Shown here piece after piece: positions 24,281-36,040 of a DNA stretch of 64,000 bases; the first letter of the stretch is position 1; each line of letters opens with the position of its first letter. Location of the stretch: contig NC_077227.1 of assembly GCF_027887165.1 (NCBI RefSeq), positions 84,094,930-84,158,929 on the forward strand, read 5' to 3'. The notes beneath the pieces are model-generated. The model was not told where the DNA came from, ran no database searches, and worked only from the letters and a program-made list of their open reading frames with translations. A program made the translations under genes and the position numbers. This DNA comes from Monodelphis domestica (Eukaryota > Chordata > Mammalia > Didelphimorphia > Didelphidae).

Positions 24281-24364
24281 GAATTTTTACCCCCAAATTG
24301 GTTTTTGGACTTTCTGGCTTTCAACAACAATGCCAGTTTTGCCTCCATAGTGGATCTGGGTGAT

Positions 24365-24555
24365 AGAACACTGGTATAAAGAATATGGGGTTTAAAAATG
24401 AGGGGACTGACACATAGCAGATTGTTTTACTGTGGGGAAATCACTAAATCTCTCCAAAGTTCAGATTGCTTATCTGAAAATTATGATTAAAAATATGTGT
24501 GCTACATACTCCATGAGATTATTGTGAGGAAAATGCTTTGTCAACCACAAAAAGG
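24365..24555 (+). repeat. MIR-type SINE
   Basis: Plus strand: ACACTGGTATAAAGAATATG, GGGGAAATCACTAAATCTCT, GAGATTATTGTGAGGAAAAT. Confidence 0.55.
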
Positions 24556-25030
24556 TATGTGCTTATCAATTGGGGAAAAGTTGAACAATTTTAGAATATG
24601 GTCGTATCAGAATATAACTGTGTAATAATAAAATGAGTTGAAGAATTCCAAGAAGTTTGGGAACACATATGTAAAGTGATGCAGAGCAAGTAAATAGGTT
24701 CAATGACTATAACATAAAAGAAAGCACTAAAAGGCATCAGAACATGAATCAATGTATTGACCAATCAATGCAGAGGGCTCATAAGTTTATATAATAATAA
24801 GGCATAATTTTCTTTTCTTAGTTCTGAGGTGATAAATTTTGGATGCAGATTGAAGCATATGCTGTCAAGATATAATCAATGATGATTTGTCTTCTTAATT
24901 GCACTTCTTTCTCTCAAGAGAGGGTCCTATAAAGTAAGGAAGTAAAATTTGATACCAATGGGAAAAATCACTAATACAACATGTTTAAAACTTTAAAATA
25001 AATGTAAGCTTTAATAAGATATTAACAATT
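24555..25030 (+). mobile_element. Degraded L1 3' end
   Basis: Plus-strand L1 3' sequence (ATCAATTGGGGAAAAGTTGA, CCAAGAAGTTTGGGAACACA, GTAAAGTGATGCAGAGCAAG) ending in an A-rich stretch with AATAAA. It is an old copy with small indels. Confidence 0.72.
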
Positions 25031-25689
25031 GGAATTATTATTTGAGTTAGTATTTTTTTTACTTGAAGTGGCTGCTCTGAGGGTTTGAGAGTTCATTAAT
25101 ATTAGAAACTATGATGTGGCTATTTCTACTATTTGGAGGAACTTTTCTTGGTACACTAATGATTGGGTAAGAAGTATCATGTGAGATTTTTTTCCAACTA
25201 GTCAAAGGTCAAATGATGGCAAAGTGGCAGAACCCTGAACAATCATGGGTATCCAATTCTAGCACAAAATGTACATGGGCTGAAACTAAATCACTGTGAC
25301 AGATGAGTTAGGTTGTGCTGCCCTAGGATAAATGGTCTGGGGCACAGATATCTCTTCTCTTCAATATTCAGGTTTTTCTAGTGGTGAACTGAATCATAAT
25401 CTTATAGAGGAGGCATATGAGAAATCACCTCGTGCAATGTTACACAGGATATAGAAATCCATTCTATACTAAAGCAAACCCTAATAGAGGTTTTTATGAT
25501 TTTTTAAAATCCAACTTTTGCTTAAGTACTTCCAATGATGAGGAGTTTATGATTTCACAAGGCTGCTTCATTGTTGAGTTAGTTCTGATTGTTGTAAAAT
25601 TTTATTTAACAAATTAAATTAAGTGTATACTTACCATATGCTAACATGCCACTAAAATCTGTTGTTGCTTATTTGTGACAGAATGACCC
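25031..25689. other. No gene seen
   Basis: AT-rich; 25480..25600 resembles a decayed LINE tail but cannot be assigned. Confidence 0.5.
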
Positions 25690-25775
25690 TTTCATTCATT
25701 CATTCATTCACATAAACATTTATTAATTGCCTACTATGTGTAGTACTGTGCTAAGCATTGGGAACTCTTGGTCCT
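25690..25775 (-). mobile_element. L2 LINE 3' tail, antisense
   Basis: (CATT)n then AACATTTATTAATTGCCTAC and GTACTGTGCTAAGCATTGGG. Confidence 0.68.
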
Positions 25776-25860
25776 TGGATGTCATATTAAAGAAATACAC
25801 AAAAAAGGCATGATCTACCAAGCTAGTAAAGTTCTGAGTATCAATTGGATGATGGACTAT

Positions 25861-26699
25861 TGTGAAGATTAAATTTAACTCTCCCATGATGGTGAAAATG
25901 AAATTAATTAAATCTCCCCTGATTGTGAAAATTAATTCCCCTACCCATTTTTAGATTTAATCACCCAAACTATAAACACCTCATTCACACTTGAGTGGGG
26001 GAGGCCTGTGACCCATGCGTGCAATAGTGGGTGACAAATCAGAATTAAACTGACTGCCCCTGGGCAGTCCTAAAGCAAAGCTTCAACTGTGATCAGTAGA
26101 TGTTGAATTGGGGGAAGGCACAGGAAGTGATGCAAAATAAAGTATCTTTAAAAGGGAGTTACAACTTCTGGAGTGCAGTTTTTACTTGGAGTTCTTCTTG
26201 AAATTGAACTTCCTGTGAGAGTTCTTCATTCTTTGGAGTTAAGATTGGAGAAGAATCTGCTGACTGGACCTGAGACCCTGTATGTGGTGAGACTGTCCTT
26301 GAATCTCTCCCCTTTGAACTGACATGTGGTGAGTGAAAAAGGCTGATACCTTTCCTGGGTTTTCTGAAGAAACTAGCCTCAAGAGAGACCTATACTCTTG
26401 AGAGAGGCTCCCTGTATCCCCAGGTCCTCAGCTACAAGAGCTGAGGCCTCTCCAGTTAAGGTCTAAACTCCCCTGCCTGTTTTTGAGCCAGGGGTCAGAG
26501 TAAATTACTTCGTGCTTAGGCTAGCTATCTTAAGATATCTTACCCTTTCCTCTCTCTGATTCTCTTACTTCACTCTTTCTATATTTTATAAATAAATTGT
26601 AAATAAATCTCTTTGGAATAAATTAAATTTCTGGTGACTCTATTTTAAATAAAATCCAGTCCAACCTTTTTATAAAATAATCTCTTTTTCAACCTTACA
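25861..26699 (+). mobile_element. Solo LTR, TGTGAAG...CCTTACA family
   Basis: 839 bp with TG...CA ends and a 4-bp duplication CTAT (25857..25860 and 26700..26703). It contains a GTGACAAATCAGA block, GGAAGTGATG, a tract with several AATAAA signals near 26590..26660 and a GGTGACTC motif about 60 bp before its end. No internal viral region is attached. It interrupts L2-derived DNA. Confidence 0.88.
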
Positions 26700-26885
26700 C
26701 TATTCAGATATTGTCAAGGACCCATTTAGTTCAGAGGAGTTCATCACCAATTTGACTAAAAAATGATACAGTATTTGATTCTTGAAGGTCACACACTAAG
26801 ATTAAGAAGAGGTTTGATATGCATAAAGGTCACTCTTAATGTAAAAGATAAAATCTATTAATCAATAAATAAGCATATTAAGAAA

Positions 26886-27766
26886 TGTAAAGGTTAAAAT
26901 TAATGATTGAACAGTAATTCTATGAAATTATGTGGTCACCAATATTTATTATAGCTTGAGTCAGAAAATTTATTTACAAATATTTACAAATGGAGAGGAA
27001 ACAATAAAGAAGAGAAATGTGAGGGGGTAAAGAAATTATCTATCCTATCAACCTAAATATTTTGCTCTGGGTCTGCTTAATCCAGGCAGAGATTGATTAG
27101 CTTTCAACCAGGAAGGCTGGTAGTGAGTAACCATGAGACCTCCTCCGAGATGGAAGCTAGTCTCTCCAGAAGCTAGGAAAGGGATAAGCCTTTCACTCAC
27201 CCAGTGAAGTAATCCAAGAATCAGAGTACAAGTGGAAGCTGAGTTCAGAGCTCAAAGCTGTAGTCTCCAGTAAAGCTCCCTCAAAGACTAACCAAGACTA
27301 TTTCTGGAAGACAATCTCTTCAGACTATCTTCTCGAAGACAGTCTCCTCTGAAGGAGTTTGGAGCTTGCTTTTATGGTGACTTATTGTTACTTCCCCTCT
27401 TCACAGAGGCCAATCACAGTTTCCAAGTTGCCTAGAATTGCCCAGGGGGCAGTGTCTGTGGGATCAACTTCTTACCTACTGAAGGTTAAGTTATCAAGGT
27501 ATCAACTTCTCACCTTCTGAAGGTTAAGTTCTCATAATCAAAAAGGTTCTCAATTTCCTGATTGAATTTCTAAGGGTATGAATTCTCTAAGTATCTTGCT
27601 AGCTTCTCACCTAGTACTAAGTAGGGTATTTAATCTTTTGTTGATTCAATTTAAAATTAGAGGAAGGGGAGTTAATCTTGTCTTCAGTCTAGTGAGGTAC
27701 TGAGTAGAGGTATTTAAGTCAGTGTTAATTCAGGATAGACAATAGAGTAAAAAATTCTCTTTCACA
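26886..27766 (-). mobile_element. Solo LTR of related family, opposite orientation
   Basis: About 881 bp. Read on the minus strand it starts TGTGAAAGAG and ends in a stretch resembling the end of 25861..26699 (GGTGACC, then about 50 bp to AACCTTTACA). It has similar length and layout, including the GGAAGTAACAATAAGTCACC-type block. L2 sequence seems to continue on both sides (about 26845..26885 and 27767..27870). A clean target duplication was not found, so edges are less certain. Confidence 0.7.
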
Positions 27767-27904
27767 ATACCTACTAATTCTAGTCACTGAGGGCACAAAG
27801 AAAAAGAAAAAGCAATCCCTGCCTCTTGAAGCTTACATTCTGATAGAGTCTCCCTGGTTAGGGTAGCTATAGAGCAGTTTTCAATTCAATTAAATAAATA
27901 ATAT

Positions 27905-28086
27905 AAAAAGAGAAATGCTTACTTTCTGTCTTAGAATGGATAGAAGAAGAAACAGTAAGGGCTAGACAATTGGGGTTAAGTGACTTGCCTAGGGTCATAT
28001 AGGTAGGAGGTACCTGTGGCTACATTTGAATCTAGTATTTCCTGACTCAAGGCCTGGCACTTTCCACTGAGTCACCCAGCTACCCC
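27905..28086 (-). repeat. CORE-SINE inserted in L2
   Basis: Antisense copy (TTAAGTGACTTGCCTAGGGT, then GAGTCACCCAGCTACCCC). L2-derived sequence lies on both sides. Confidence 0.82.
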
Positions 28087-28400
28087 TCAGTAAACAAATA
28101 TTTAGTGTGTACTAGGTGGCAGGTACTTGTTAAGCCCTGGGGATACAAAAAGAGACAAAAAAAGAGTTCTTGTCCTTCAGCAGCTCCCAATTTAATGGGC
28201 GAGACAAGTTGCAAACAAATATATACAAAGTAAACTATATAGAAGATAAAGAGGAAAAGCATTACAATTCAGAGGCATTAGAGAAGCCTTCCTGTAGAAG
28301 GTTGGGATTTTAGTTGGGAGTTAAAAAAGTGGCAGGGAAGTCAGTAGTGAGAGAGAGAATATCCCAGGCATAAGAGTCAGCTAGTGGATACTTGCCCAGT
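28087..28400 (-). mobile_element. L2 LINE 3' end, antisense
   Basis: Reversed L2 tail: TCAGTAAACAAATATTTAGT, GTTAAGCCCTGGGGATACAA, GAAGCCTTCCTGTAGAAGGT. A related piece at 27767..27870 lies across the SINE. Confidence 0.78.
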
Positions 28401-28409
28401 GTATTATAG

Positions 28410-28905
28410 TGGCAAAATGACTGTTTTTTAGAGTCAGACATTCTGGATCTAGTTTTTGAGTAGTTTCATGACTTTAGGCAGATCATTCATGGATGGGATT
28501 AGCTCTAGTTTCTTTAACTCTTAACACTATGATTTTATGAACTGAATTAGAACTTGAAGCATTATTAAGTAAAAGATAACTGTCTTGGCTCTTTGCCATA
28601 GGTCCAGGGCCTGAGTAAATCTCTATCTTCAGATGTTATACCTTCAAATGTTCTGGGATATCCTGCTCCCTTCAGTGAGTATTTAAATGTTGCACACATG
28701 CACCAATAACTATTGGGGTATCATGGAAAGAATACTGGATCTAGGTCTAATTCTTGGCCCTCCTGAATATGTGATGTTTTACCAGGAGCAAATTATTTGA
28801 TTTCCCTGAGTCTTAGTTTCCTCATCTCTAAGATGGAGAGAATAATCATTGCTCTATTTACTTCATTCAGTTGTTATGAGATCAAATGAGAATGCATAAT
28901 AGGTA
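28410..28905 (+). repeat. Two MIR-type SINE remnants
   Basis: 28410..28545 (GAGTCAGACATTCTGGATCT) and 28725..28905 (AATACTGGATCTAGGTCTAA, TTAGTTTCCTCATCTCTAAG), separated by about 180 bases of unique-looking DNA. Confidence 0.55.
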
Positions 28906-29116
28906 GCTCTCCCTTACTACTTATATTGATTGGTTGAGTTCTCAGAGTGTGGCTGACTATTCCTCCCCTCAGAGATCTAGGGGTAACCCTAAGGTGTTTG
29001 TAGTTTTTCTAATACTTTTACTATTGAGCCCTCAGCAACTGTGCTCTCTGATATCAATTAGCCACTCAGAGTTAGATTTTATGAAGTAAGATTCACCATT
29101 TCAAAGCTATATGAAA

Positions 29117-29322
29117 GGGGGTTGCTGGATGTTTCAGTAGATTGACAGCCAGATCTAGAGATGGTAGGTCCTGGGTTCAAACCTGAACTCAGACACTTCC
29201 TATTTGTGTGATCCTGGGAAAGTCACTTAACCCCCATTGTCTACCCTTTACCACTCTTTTGCCTTGGAACCAATATGCAGTATTGATCCTACCCTGGAGG
29301 ATAAGATTATTTTTTAAAAGCT
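29117..29322 (+). repeat. CORE-SINE
   Basis: Plus-strand copy: GGGGGTTGCTGGATGTTTCA head, GGTCCTGGGTTCAAAC box, GTCACTTAACCCCCATTGTC, CAATATGCAGTATTGATCC end and a T/A-rich tail. Confidence 0.85.
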
Positions 29323-30402
29323 AGTTGGTATAAAACCTTTCCCCAAATTGGGGGGGGGGCATTCTCCCACATATCAGGTCTCTGGGGAGAATAGGCTTAA
29401 ACTTAACACATTTGGCCAAAGAGTTACTTAGAACTTCTGGTTACTGGAAGTCCTCTTCTGCCATTGTGGAGCCACCATGAAATTCCCCTTTGGTATAGCT
29501 CTTTTCTGAATACTGAGGGTTAGTGTCCTTATAGAATCTTGAGGCTTCCTTTCAGAGTTGTGACTATTTTATCTCTTTTCAGCTCTAGCCTGACTACTTT
29601 GTTTGTTTAAGGTCCAGCCTCCCTGATGACAAAGTCAGTGGGGGAAGGAAGGTGTGTATGACATTCCCTCTGGATTCTTTCCCTTTGTTGTCTTGTGGTA
29701 CAGGGGAGAAGGGTCTGTCTTCTCAGGGTATTCCCATAGTTTCACTGTCTTCCTGTTCAAATCCCTTATCTGATATGCAAAAGCCCAGAGGAGTATCTAC
29801 TTCTCTCAGCTGATTTTGGTACATTTCCTGTGTGTCATCCTGGGATTTTATCCAATAGTTTAAAAGCTCTTCATTTTATTTCAAATTGATTATGGACTTA
29901 TTTGCCTCAAGTATGCCTTTTATTGATTGATTCAACTATTCAGTCTATGGAGGTGCTTAGGACCTGTTCAAACCTAGTTTTTACTTTTGCTTGTTTGCTT
30001 GACAATAGACCAGTGAAGTGAATCTTTTAGAAGGGTGGGTGAAGTGAGAAATGTCTTCAGGCACTACATGCCCACAGAGACAGCTCTGAGTGTCCCCACT
30101 GGCATGTGTGCCATAGGTTTGCCACCACAATTCTAGAACATCTTTAGGCACATTGAATAAGTTGGGGCATGAGTGTAGAAACCTCCTAATCCCCTTATAG
30201 AGACTTTTTAAACCAGAAGATGTTTGATGCATATCAGAATGTTTTGTCCACTTTTTAAAAAATCATTATTATTGTTTTTAAAGCCAATGTGCTCTCACTA
30301 ATTCCTGCCTCTAAATCAGAGTATGGTATCCACATGGTGTTTTAGAAATTATTGATAATTCTGTTGCCTGATTATAAGGAACAACTTAAAAAAGTTGAAG
30401 AG
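29323..30402. other. No gene or repeat recognised
   Basis: About 1.1 kb of unique-looking DNA with a short G-run at 29350..29359; only short accidental open frames. Confidence 0.55.
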
Positions 30403-30603
30403 CAGGGGAAAGGAGGTGGCTCAATGGACAGAAAACCAGGCCTGAAGACAGGAGGTCCTGGGCTCAAATCTGGTTTATATTTCCTAGCTATATGACCCTG
30501 GGCAAGTCACTTAACCCCAATTGCCTAGTTCTTACTGCTCTTCTGTCTTGGGGCTGATACTTAATGTTGATTCTAAAACAGAAGTTAAGGGTTTAAAAAA
30601 AGG
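30403..30603 (+). repeat. CORE-SINE
   Basis: Plus-strand copy: GGAGGTCCTGGGCTCAAATC, AGCTATATGACCCTGGGCAA, then a GTTAAGGGTTTAAAAAAAGG tail. Confidence 0.85.
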
Positions 30604-30689
30604 GCAAATATGATGGGTGTGGTGGAATGATGAGTCAAAAAAATTAAGTTTGGATTAGCTTTAATTGGGTACATATTTTCTCATTTGGA

Positions 30690-30920
30690 AATTTGATGTG
30701 AGATTTTAGAAAAGACAGTGGCCTGAGAGGTAGAAGTCCTGAGTTTTAGCTTTGGCAAAATTTTGGCTAAATGCTTTGGCATTGATTTATGAGGTATTGT
30801 TAACTTTTAGGATGTCCTTTACCTTCTTCAGGTCTTAATCTCATTGTATAAATGACAGATTTGGACTAGATGACCTCTACATGTCTCTCCTAGCTGAAAA
30901 TTTCTATGGTTCTTTATTTT
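30690..30920 (+). repeat. MIR-type SINE
   Basis: Plus strand: CAGTGGCCTGAGAGGTAGAA, ATTTGGACTAGATGACCTCT, CTCCTAGCTGAAAATTTCTA. Confidence 0.6.
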
Positions 30921-30999
30921 ACACATGAGCAGGCAAGGAAGGAAACCAGAATTTGAGAATGTTCTCTTTCTCCTTCACTTGTGACCACAACACTCCCAC

Positions 31000-31445
31000 C
31001 ATCACCCCCATTTACTTTGTGATCCAATTACATGGGCCTCCTTGCTGTTCCTCACAAAAGACACTCCATGTCTTGACTTTGGGCATTTTCTCTGACCATT
31101 CCCTCATGCCTGAAATTCTCTCCCACTTCATCTTTGCCTTCTGTTTCCATAGCTTCCTTCAAGTCTTAATTAAAATCTAACTTTCTATAGGAAAACTTTC
31201 TCCATTTCTCATAATTCTAGTCCCTCCTCTCTGTTGATTATTTCATATTTATCTTGTATACAGCTTCTTTCTACAGTTATTTGCATGTTGTATCTTCCAT
31301 TAAATTGTAAATGAAATAAAATAGAATTCCATATCTGAGACTATCTTTTGCCTTTCTTCCCTCCAACACCTCCCTCTGCCCCCCAGCATTTAGCACTGTA
31401 TCAGGTACATTGTAGGTACTTAATAAAATGAATGTTTATTAATTA
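31000..31445 (+). mobile_element. L2 LINE 3' end
   Basis: Plus-strand L2 tail: GGGCCTCCTTGCTGTTCCTC, GACTTTGGGCATTTTCTCTG, AGCTTCCTTCAAGTCTTAAT, and the L2 end GTACTTAATAAAATGAATGT. A second, weaker L2 tail follows at about 31480..31690. Confidence 0.82.
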
Positions 31446-32234
31446 GCTGTCAAAATTGATCTTATTTCTGACAACTCACCCTGATAAATTCCTAGTGCTC
31501 CTCTCAGTTGTATTTATCCCAAGATAATGTGCATAAGAATGATCTGTACTATGTCTTATTCCTTTCTTAGATGCTAAGCTCTGGAGAGAAGGTTGTATTG
31601 TGTATTGTGTCATTTAAACTTTTTATACTTTTCCTAGGCACTAGCATTGGCTCTGTATAAAAAAAGTGAGTGGCTAATAAAGGAGTGCTTGAAATGATTG
31701 AATGATTGAATTGGAGTGATTGAATGTTGGAGATATTGTAGTGATTGAATGGGATAAAGAAGAGTAGAGATGGAATTTAAGAGGAAGAGGTAGAAATCTA
31801 GAGAAATCTAATGTAGGGAAAAGTTAGTTAGGTAAGCCAGGAATAATGATTAGCAATAAAGACTCAAGAATAACTACTCTTCACACAGATATTATATATA
31901 ATAAATGTGATTTATTTATTATATATAATATGTATATAACATATATGACATTCTTGATATATCATCATTAAAAAAAGTTGGACTCATGTCCTGGAAATAG
32001 ACCTTCAGAGTGCCAGGACATCATGTCCCATCACTGGGGTTGCTATGTTGAACATGTTGGAAGGTTTGGTTGGCAGTGTCCTATGTTACTTTTGAAATAA
32101 CATTTACCACTGACTGCCAACTGAATAGGGCACCTATCTCTCTTTGGCCTCTTGTCAATAGTCCTCTTAACACAATTTGGAAAGAATTCCTTGGCAATTT
32201 GCATTTTGGCCATCATATCATTCATCAAATTAAA

Positions 32235-32510
32235 GTAAACACTCATTCAACCAACATTTATTAAACCAAGAGTGCCCATTATGTTCAAAGCACTCCTGGG
32301 GTACTATGGAGGATGCAAAGATGAAAAATAGATGTGTCTGCCCTCAAGGAACTTACAATATAATAGGGAGACAAGACATGTAAATAAATTATATAATACA
32401 AAGGAGAATATGGCCAGTGCTACTATAGCAATATAAATTAAATGAAAGTGCAGAGGGAAAGAAAAAATTTGCTCTGATAAGACCATAGAAAGCTTCAAAA
32501 ATATGAACTG
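32235..32510 (-). mobile_element. L2/L3-group LINE 3' fragment, antisense
   Basis: Reversed tail TCAACCAACATTTATTAAAC, TCAAGGAACTTACAATATAA, GGGAGACAAGACATGTAAAT. Confidence 0.65.
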
Positions 32511-33739
32511 ATGCATGAATTTGCATTTGCTCTTGGGCAAATGGGATGTGTAACATTCTAGTTTTAGTAGGTGTACATTCAGTTTCTTGGTCATTTCTAA
32601 TTAAATGTGTTTTCCTTAGAAGATTCTAGAATTAGAAGCTTAGACTCATAGATTGTCAAACCTGGAAGATCGTCTAGTACCAATATGCTTCTCTTGAGCA
32701 ATCCAACAAGGTGCTAAGTTACTCTCCAATTTGAGTTGGAGACACCATATGAAAAGCTGGTGTCATTTATATTAGTAGATGTTTGTTCCTAAAATTAGGA
32801 GCCTGAAATTCTCACTCATGTCTGTCCCTATGATCTTCATGAGGCTGGCTGCTCCTTTATTTACTACTCTGGGCCCCATTTCCTCCTTTGTAAAAATGCA
32901 CTAAATGATCTTACAATCTTTTACAACTCCAAAACTTATGATCCTTTGAAATCTGGATGCATTGTTAACATACACTCAATAATGGGAAATTGAATTATCC
33001 TCTCTATTATTACCCTCTTTAAAAACATTAAATAATCTCAATTGTCAAATTGAATGGCTTTTCTCATTCCTCATCCTTCTTGACCTCTCTGTACTGGGCC
33101 CTCTTCTCAAATCCCTCTATAATTAGTAAGTGGTACATTTAGTTAATGATCTTATGATCTCCTATGGATTTAATTATCATCCTTGCAGGTGATTCCCAGA
33201 TCTATACATTCAGCTCTGAGCTCTCATCTCCCATCACAATCTGTCTTTTAGACATCTCAAACTCAGTAGGTCCAAAACTGAACTCATCATCTTGCCCCTT
33301 CTTCCAAACTTTCCTATTATGATTAAGGGTGCTATTCTCATTCCACTCCTCCTCCTATAACTTCAGCATTACCTCCTCTTTCACACTTACTCTATATTCA
33401 TGTGTGTTGTTCTGTCTTGTGCTTCTACTTTCACAACATCTCTTGTATAGATCCCGTTTCCTTTCCATTACACAGTCACCAATGTGGTGTTGGCCCACAT
33501 CTTCTCATGCTTGAACTATTGTTAAAGTCTGCTATTGGGACTCCCTGCCTTAAGTTTCTCTGTACTCCAATCAATTCTCACTCAGCTGCCAAAAGTGATT
33601 TTCTAACCATGTCATCATTCCTCTACTACAGCAGCTCATTATTAAACTCCAGAATAAAATGTGGAATGTCCTCTTTGGAATCTAATGTCCTTCACAATCT
33701 GACTCCTTTTTATCTTTCCAGTCTCATACTTTACTTCCC

Positions 33740-34408
33740 TGTAGCAGTCCACCTCTAGCTATGGGCAAGGGAAATAGTATGTACAGATTGTCTTAGAAGA
33801 GAGCATGCTCAGTCTTGAGCATGCTCAGTCTTGCGCATGGCTGGGAAAGCCTCTGACCCTTGACCCTAGCTTCCCCCAGGTTAGGCGGGAAAACAAGTTT
33901 CTTTGTGCTCACCTGACTAAGAGAAACCACACCAATGATAATCATCCCTATGTATTGTATATATTTGCATATCAAAGAGATTAAATACAGGACCACAGCA
34001 GGCTCTGCCCTCTCTTCCCTCTCTCTCTCTCTCTTGGATCTCAGCTCTCACTGATGCTTGTCCTTGCTGGAGCTTGGCCTCTGGCCAAGCTCCCTCTTTG
34101 ATTCCTTTCCTGATCTACCTCTCCCACCTGGGACCTGGCCTTCGGCCAGGCACTTTCTTTTCTCTATCATGTCTCCAACCTGTGTGGTATTAAATTTGGA
34201 TCTTTGGACGGTATAAGCCTTCTGAGTAGTCCACTGATCTGAGTTTTCGCTGTGGCTCCTTTGTGATCAATAAGGCCTGGATTTCTGAGTCATTCCTGCC
34301 ACCTCATATCTCTAAGTTGGCTATGCCATCCCCCTCGCGGCATCCAGAACTTCTATCCTTCCTCTATCTTCCTATCTTGAGGCTTCTCGCGGGTTTGAGG
34401 AAGCTTCA
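33740..34408 (+). mobile_element. Solo LTR inserted in an L2 copy
   Basis: 669 bp starting TGTAGCAGTC and ending AGCTTCA, flanked by a 5-bp duplication TTCCC (33735..33739 and 34409..34413). L2 sequence reads straight across the site once the insert is ignored. Features include a tandem GAGCATGCTCAGTCTT unit near 33812..33845, CT-rich tracts, two tight hairpins at 34071..34091 and 34134..34150 and a CpG-bearing 3' part. The 5-bp duplication sets it apart from the other LTRs here, suggesting a different retrovirus family. Confidence 0.88.
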
Positions 34409-34428
34409 TTCCCTCCACATACTTTATT

Positions 34429-34642
34429 AATTTTTATTAAAAAAAAAAAAACCTTACCTTCCATCTTAGAATCAATCTTGTGTATTGGTTTCAAGGCAGA
34501 AGAGAGGTAAGGGCTAGGTAATGGGGAATAAGTGACTTGTCCAGGGTCACACAGCTAGGAAGTATCTGAGGCCAGACTTGAACCTAGGACTTCCCATCTC
34601 TAGGCCTGGCTCTTAATCTACTTAGGCATCTAGTTGTCCCTT
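34429..34642 (-). repeat. CORE-SINE inserted in L2 just downstream of the solo LTR
   Basis: Antisense copy with an A/T-run at the tail side. The duplication CCTCCACATACTTTAT / CCTCCACATATTTTAT lies on the two sides (from 34412 and 34643). Third layer of an L2-LTR-SINE nest. Confidence 0.87.
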
Positions 34643-34861
34643 CCTCCACATATTTTATAATCTAGCAATACTTGCCTTCTTGGGGTCCATGTGCTTTTCT
34701 TTTAGAAATATTTTGATCACTGTATTGCACTAGAATTGTCTTCCTTTGTCATCCTATGGATTTTATTTTATGTATTTAAAAAATATCAACCTGAGTAAGA
34801 GTTCAAAGGCTTCACCAGATTGCCAAAGGGGTCTAGGACCCAGAAAAGGTTAAGAATCTCT

Positions 34862-35050
34862 GCTTTGGAGCTACAGGGGATCTCAGAAACTTTCTAGTCC
34901 AACTTGCTCATTATATGGATGAGGAAACTGAGGTCATGAAGGTTGAGTGCCTACAGTCACAAGGACAGTAATAAATCAGAGGGAAGATTTGAACCCTGAT
35001 CTTCTGACTCTAGAGTTAGTGGTTCAGGTAATTCCATCCATATTGTTTCA
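34862..35050 (-). repeat. MIR-type SINE
   Basis: Antisense: CTTTCTAGTCCAACTTGCTC, GATGAGGAAACTGAGGTCAT, AGATTTGAACCCTGATCTTC. Confidence 0.72.
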
Positions 35051-36026
35051 ATCTCCAGGGTCATCCTGACCTGATAACATGAACCCATTGGAAGGAGCAA
35101 GGTGTGCTCTTGTAATTTTCTCATTTATTATATCTGTAAATTCCTTATTGACCATTTTTGTTCTATATATCTTAAACTGAAGATAGTTTTCCTTAGTGGC
35201 CAAGCAAGGGTGACATACTTAAAGACATGATTCAAAAGGATCTGGAAAGTTTTCTTGTTTCTCCATCATTTACTTAGAACTTATTATTACTCTCTATTCT
35301 ATACCAGAAATAAACAGTATCATCTCTTAGACTAATAAGGAACATTTGATCAGTTACTCTTTGTTTATATTCATACTGTAATGTTTGCAATGTCCTGGTT
35401 AAAACAAAATCAAGGAGTAGTACTAGTAATAGTTGGCAACTCCCTTGTTGGACTGACACAGAATAAAACCACTCCTGATGAGGTGGGCAGAGGAAAAAGA
35501 TATTGTCTCTTGGAGTCCAGGTGATTCCACTGGCTGGGAGGCACTCATTTGCATTTTCTCTATGTCCTGGACCACTCAAGGGCCTCACTGCCTCTCTACT
35601 TGAAGATACATGGTGCTGTTATCCCATTTACAGTCCCCTGTCTCCTTTTCCTTTCTTCCAGTTGATAGCATCTCCTTTTTCCAGAATGATATGTGTTTTA
35701 TGCTATGTTTGAGGCAAGACAGATTACTCTGTTTTCCAAATATAAGAAGGGTTTTCCCATCCTCATACGTTATTCCATTTTTGATGTCTGGAATATTACT
35801 CCTTTTCTAGTTGAATTCCTTCTTTTTCTTTAAAGTCCAACTCAAATGCTATCATCTCCATGAAGTATTTTCTGATCTTCTTTCTGTTGGGATTTCATAC
35901 AAAACCTTTTCTTCTCAATAAGAAAATTTATTTTAAATATTATTATATTCATTATTATCATAGTTTTTTTGGGGGGGGAATTGTGGTTTAGACACATGGA
36001 AACACCCTTTATTCCTCCATTGGTGT
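35051..36026. other. No gene seen; L2 scrap only
   Basis: 35815..35885 resembles an L2 segment (AAAGTCCAACTCAAATGCTA); the remainder is unassigned, with a G-run near 35971..35978. Confidence 0.5.
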
Positions 36027-36040
36027 AGAAGTACCTGAGG

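Larger units (their letters stand above)
33050..34700 (+). mobile_element. L2 LINE copy split by a solo LTR and a SINE
   Basis: L2 ORF2/3' region on the plus strand at 33050..33739, 34409..34428 and 34643..34700. Recognisable blocks are TTCCCAGATCTATACATTCA, TCTTTTAGACATCTCAAACT, TCAGCTGCCAAAAGTGATTT and ATAATCTAGCAATACTTGCC. The two inserts were added later, each with its own target duplication. Confidence 0.85.
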
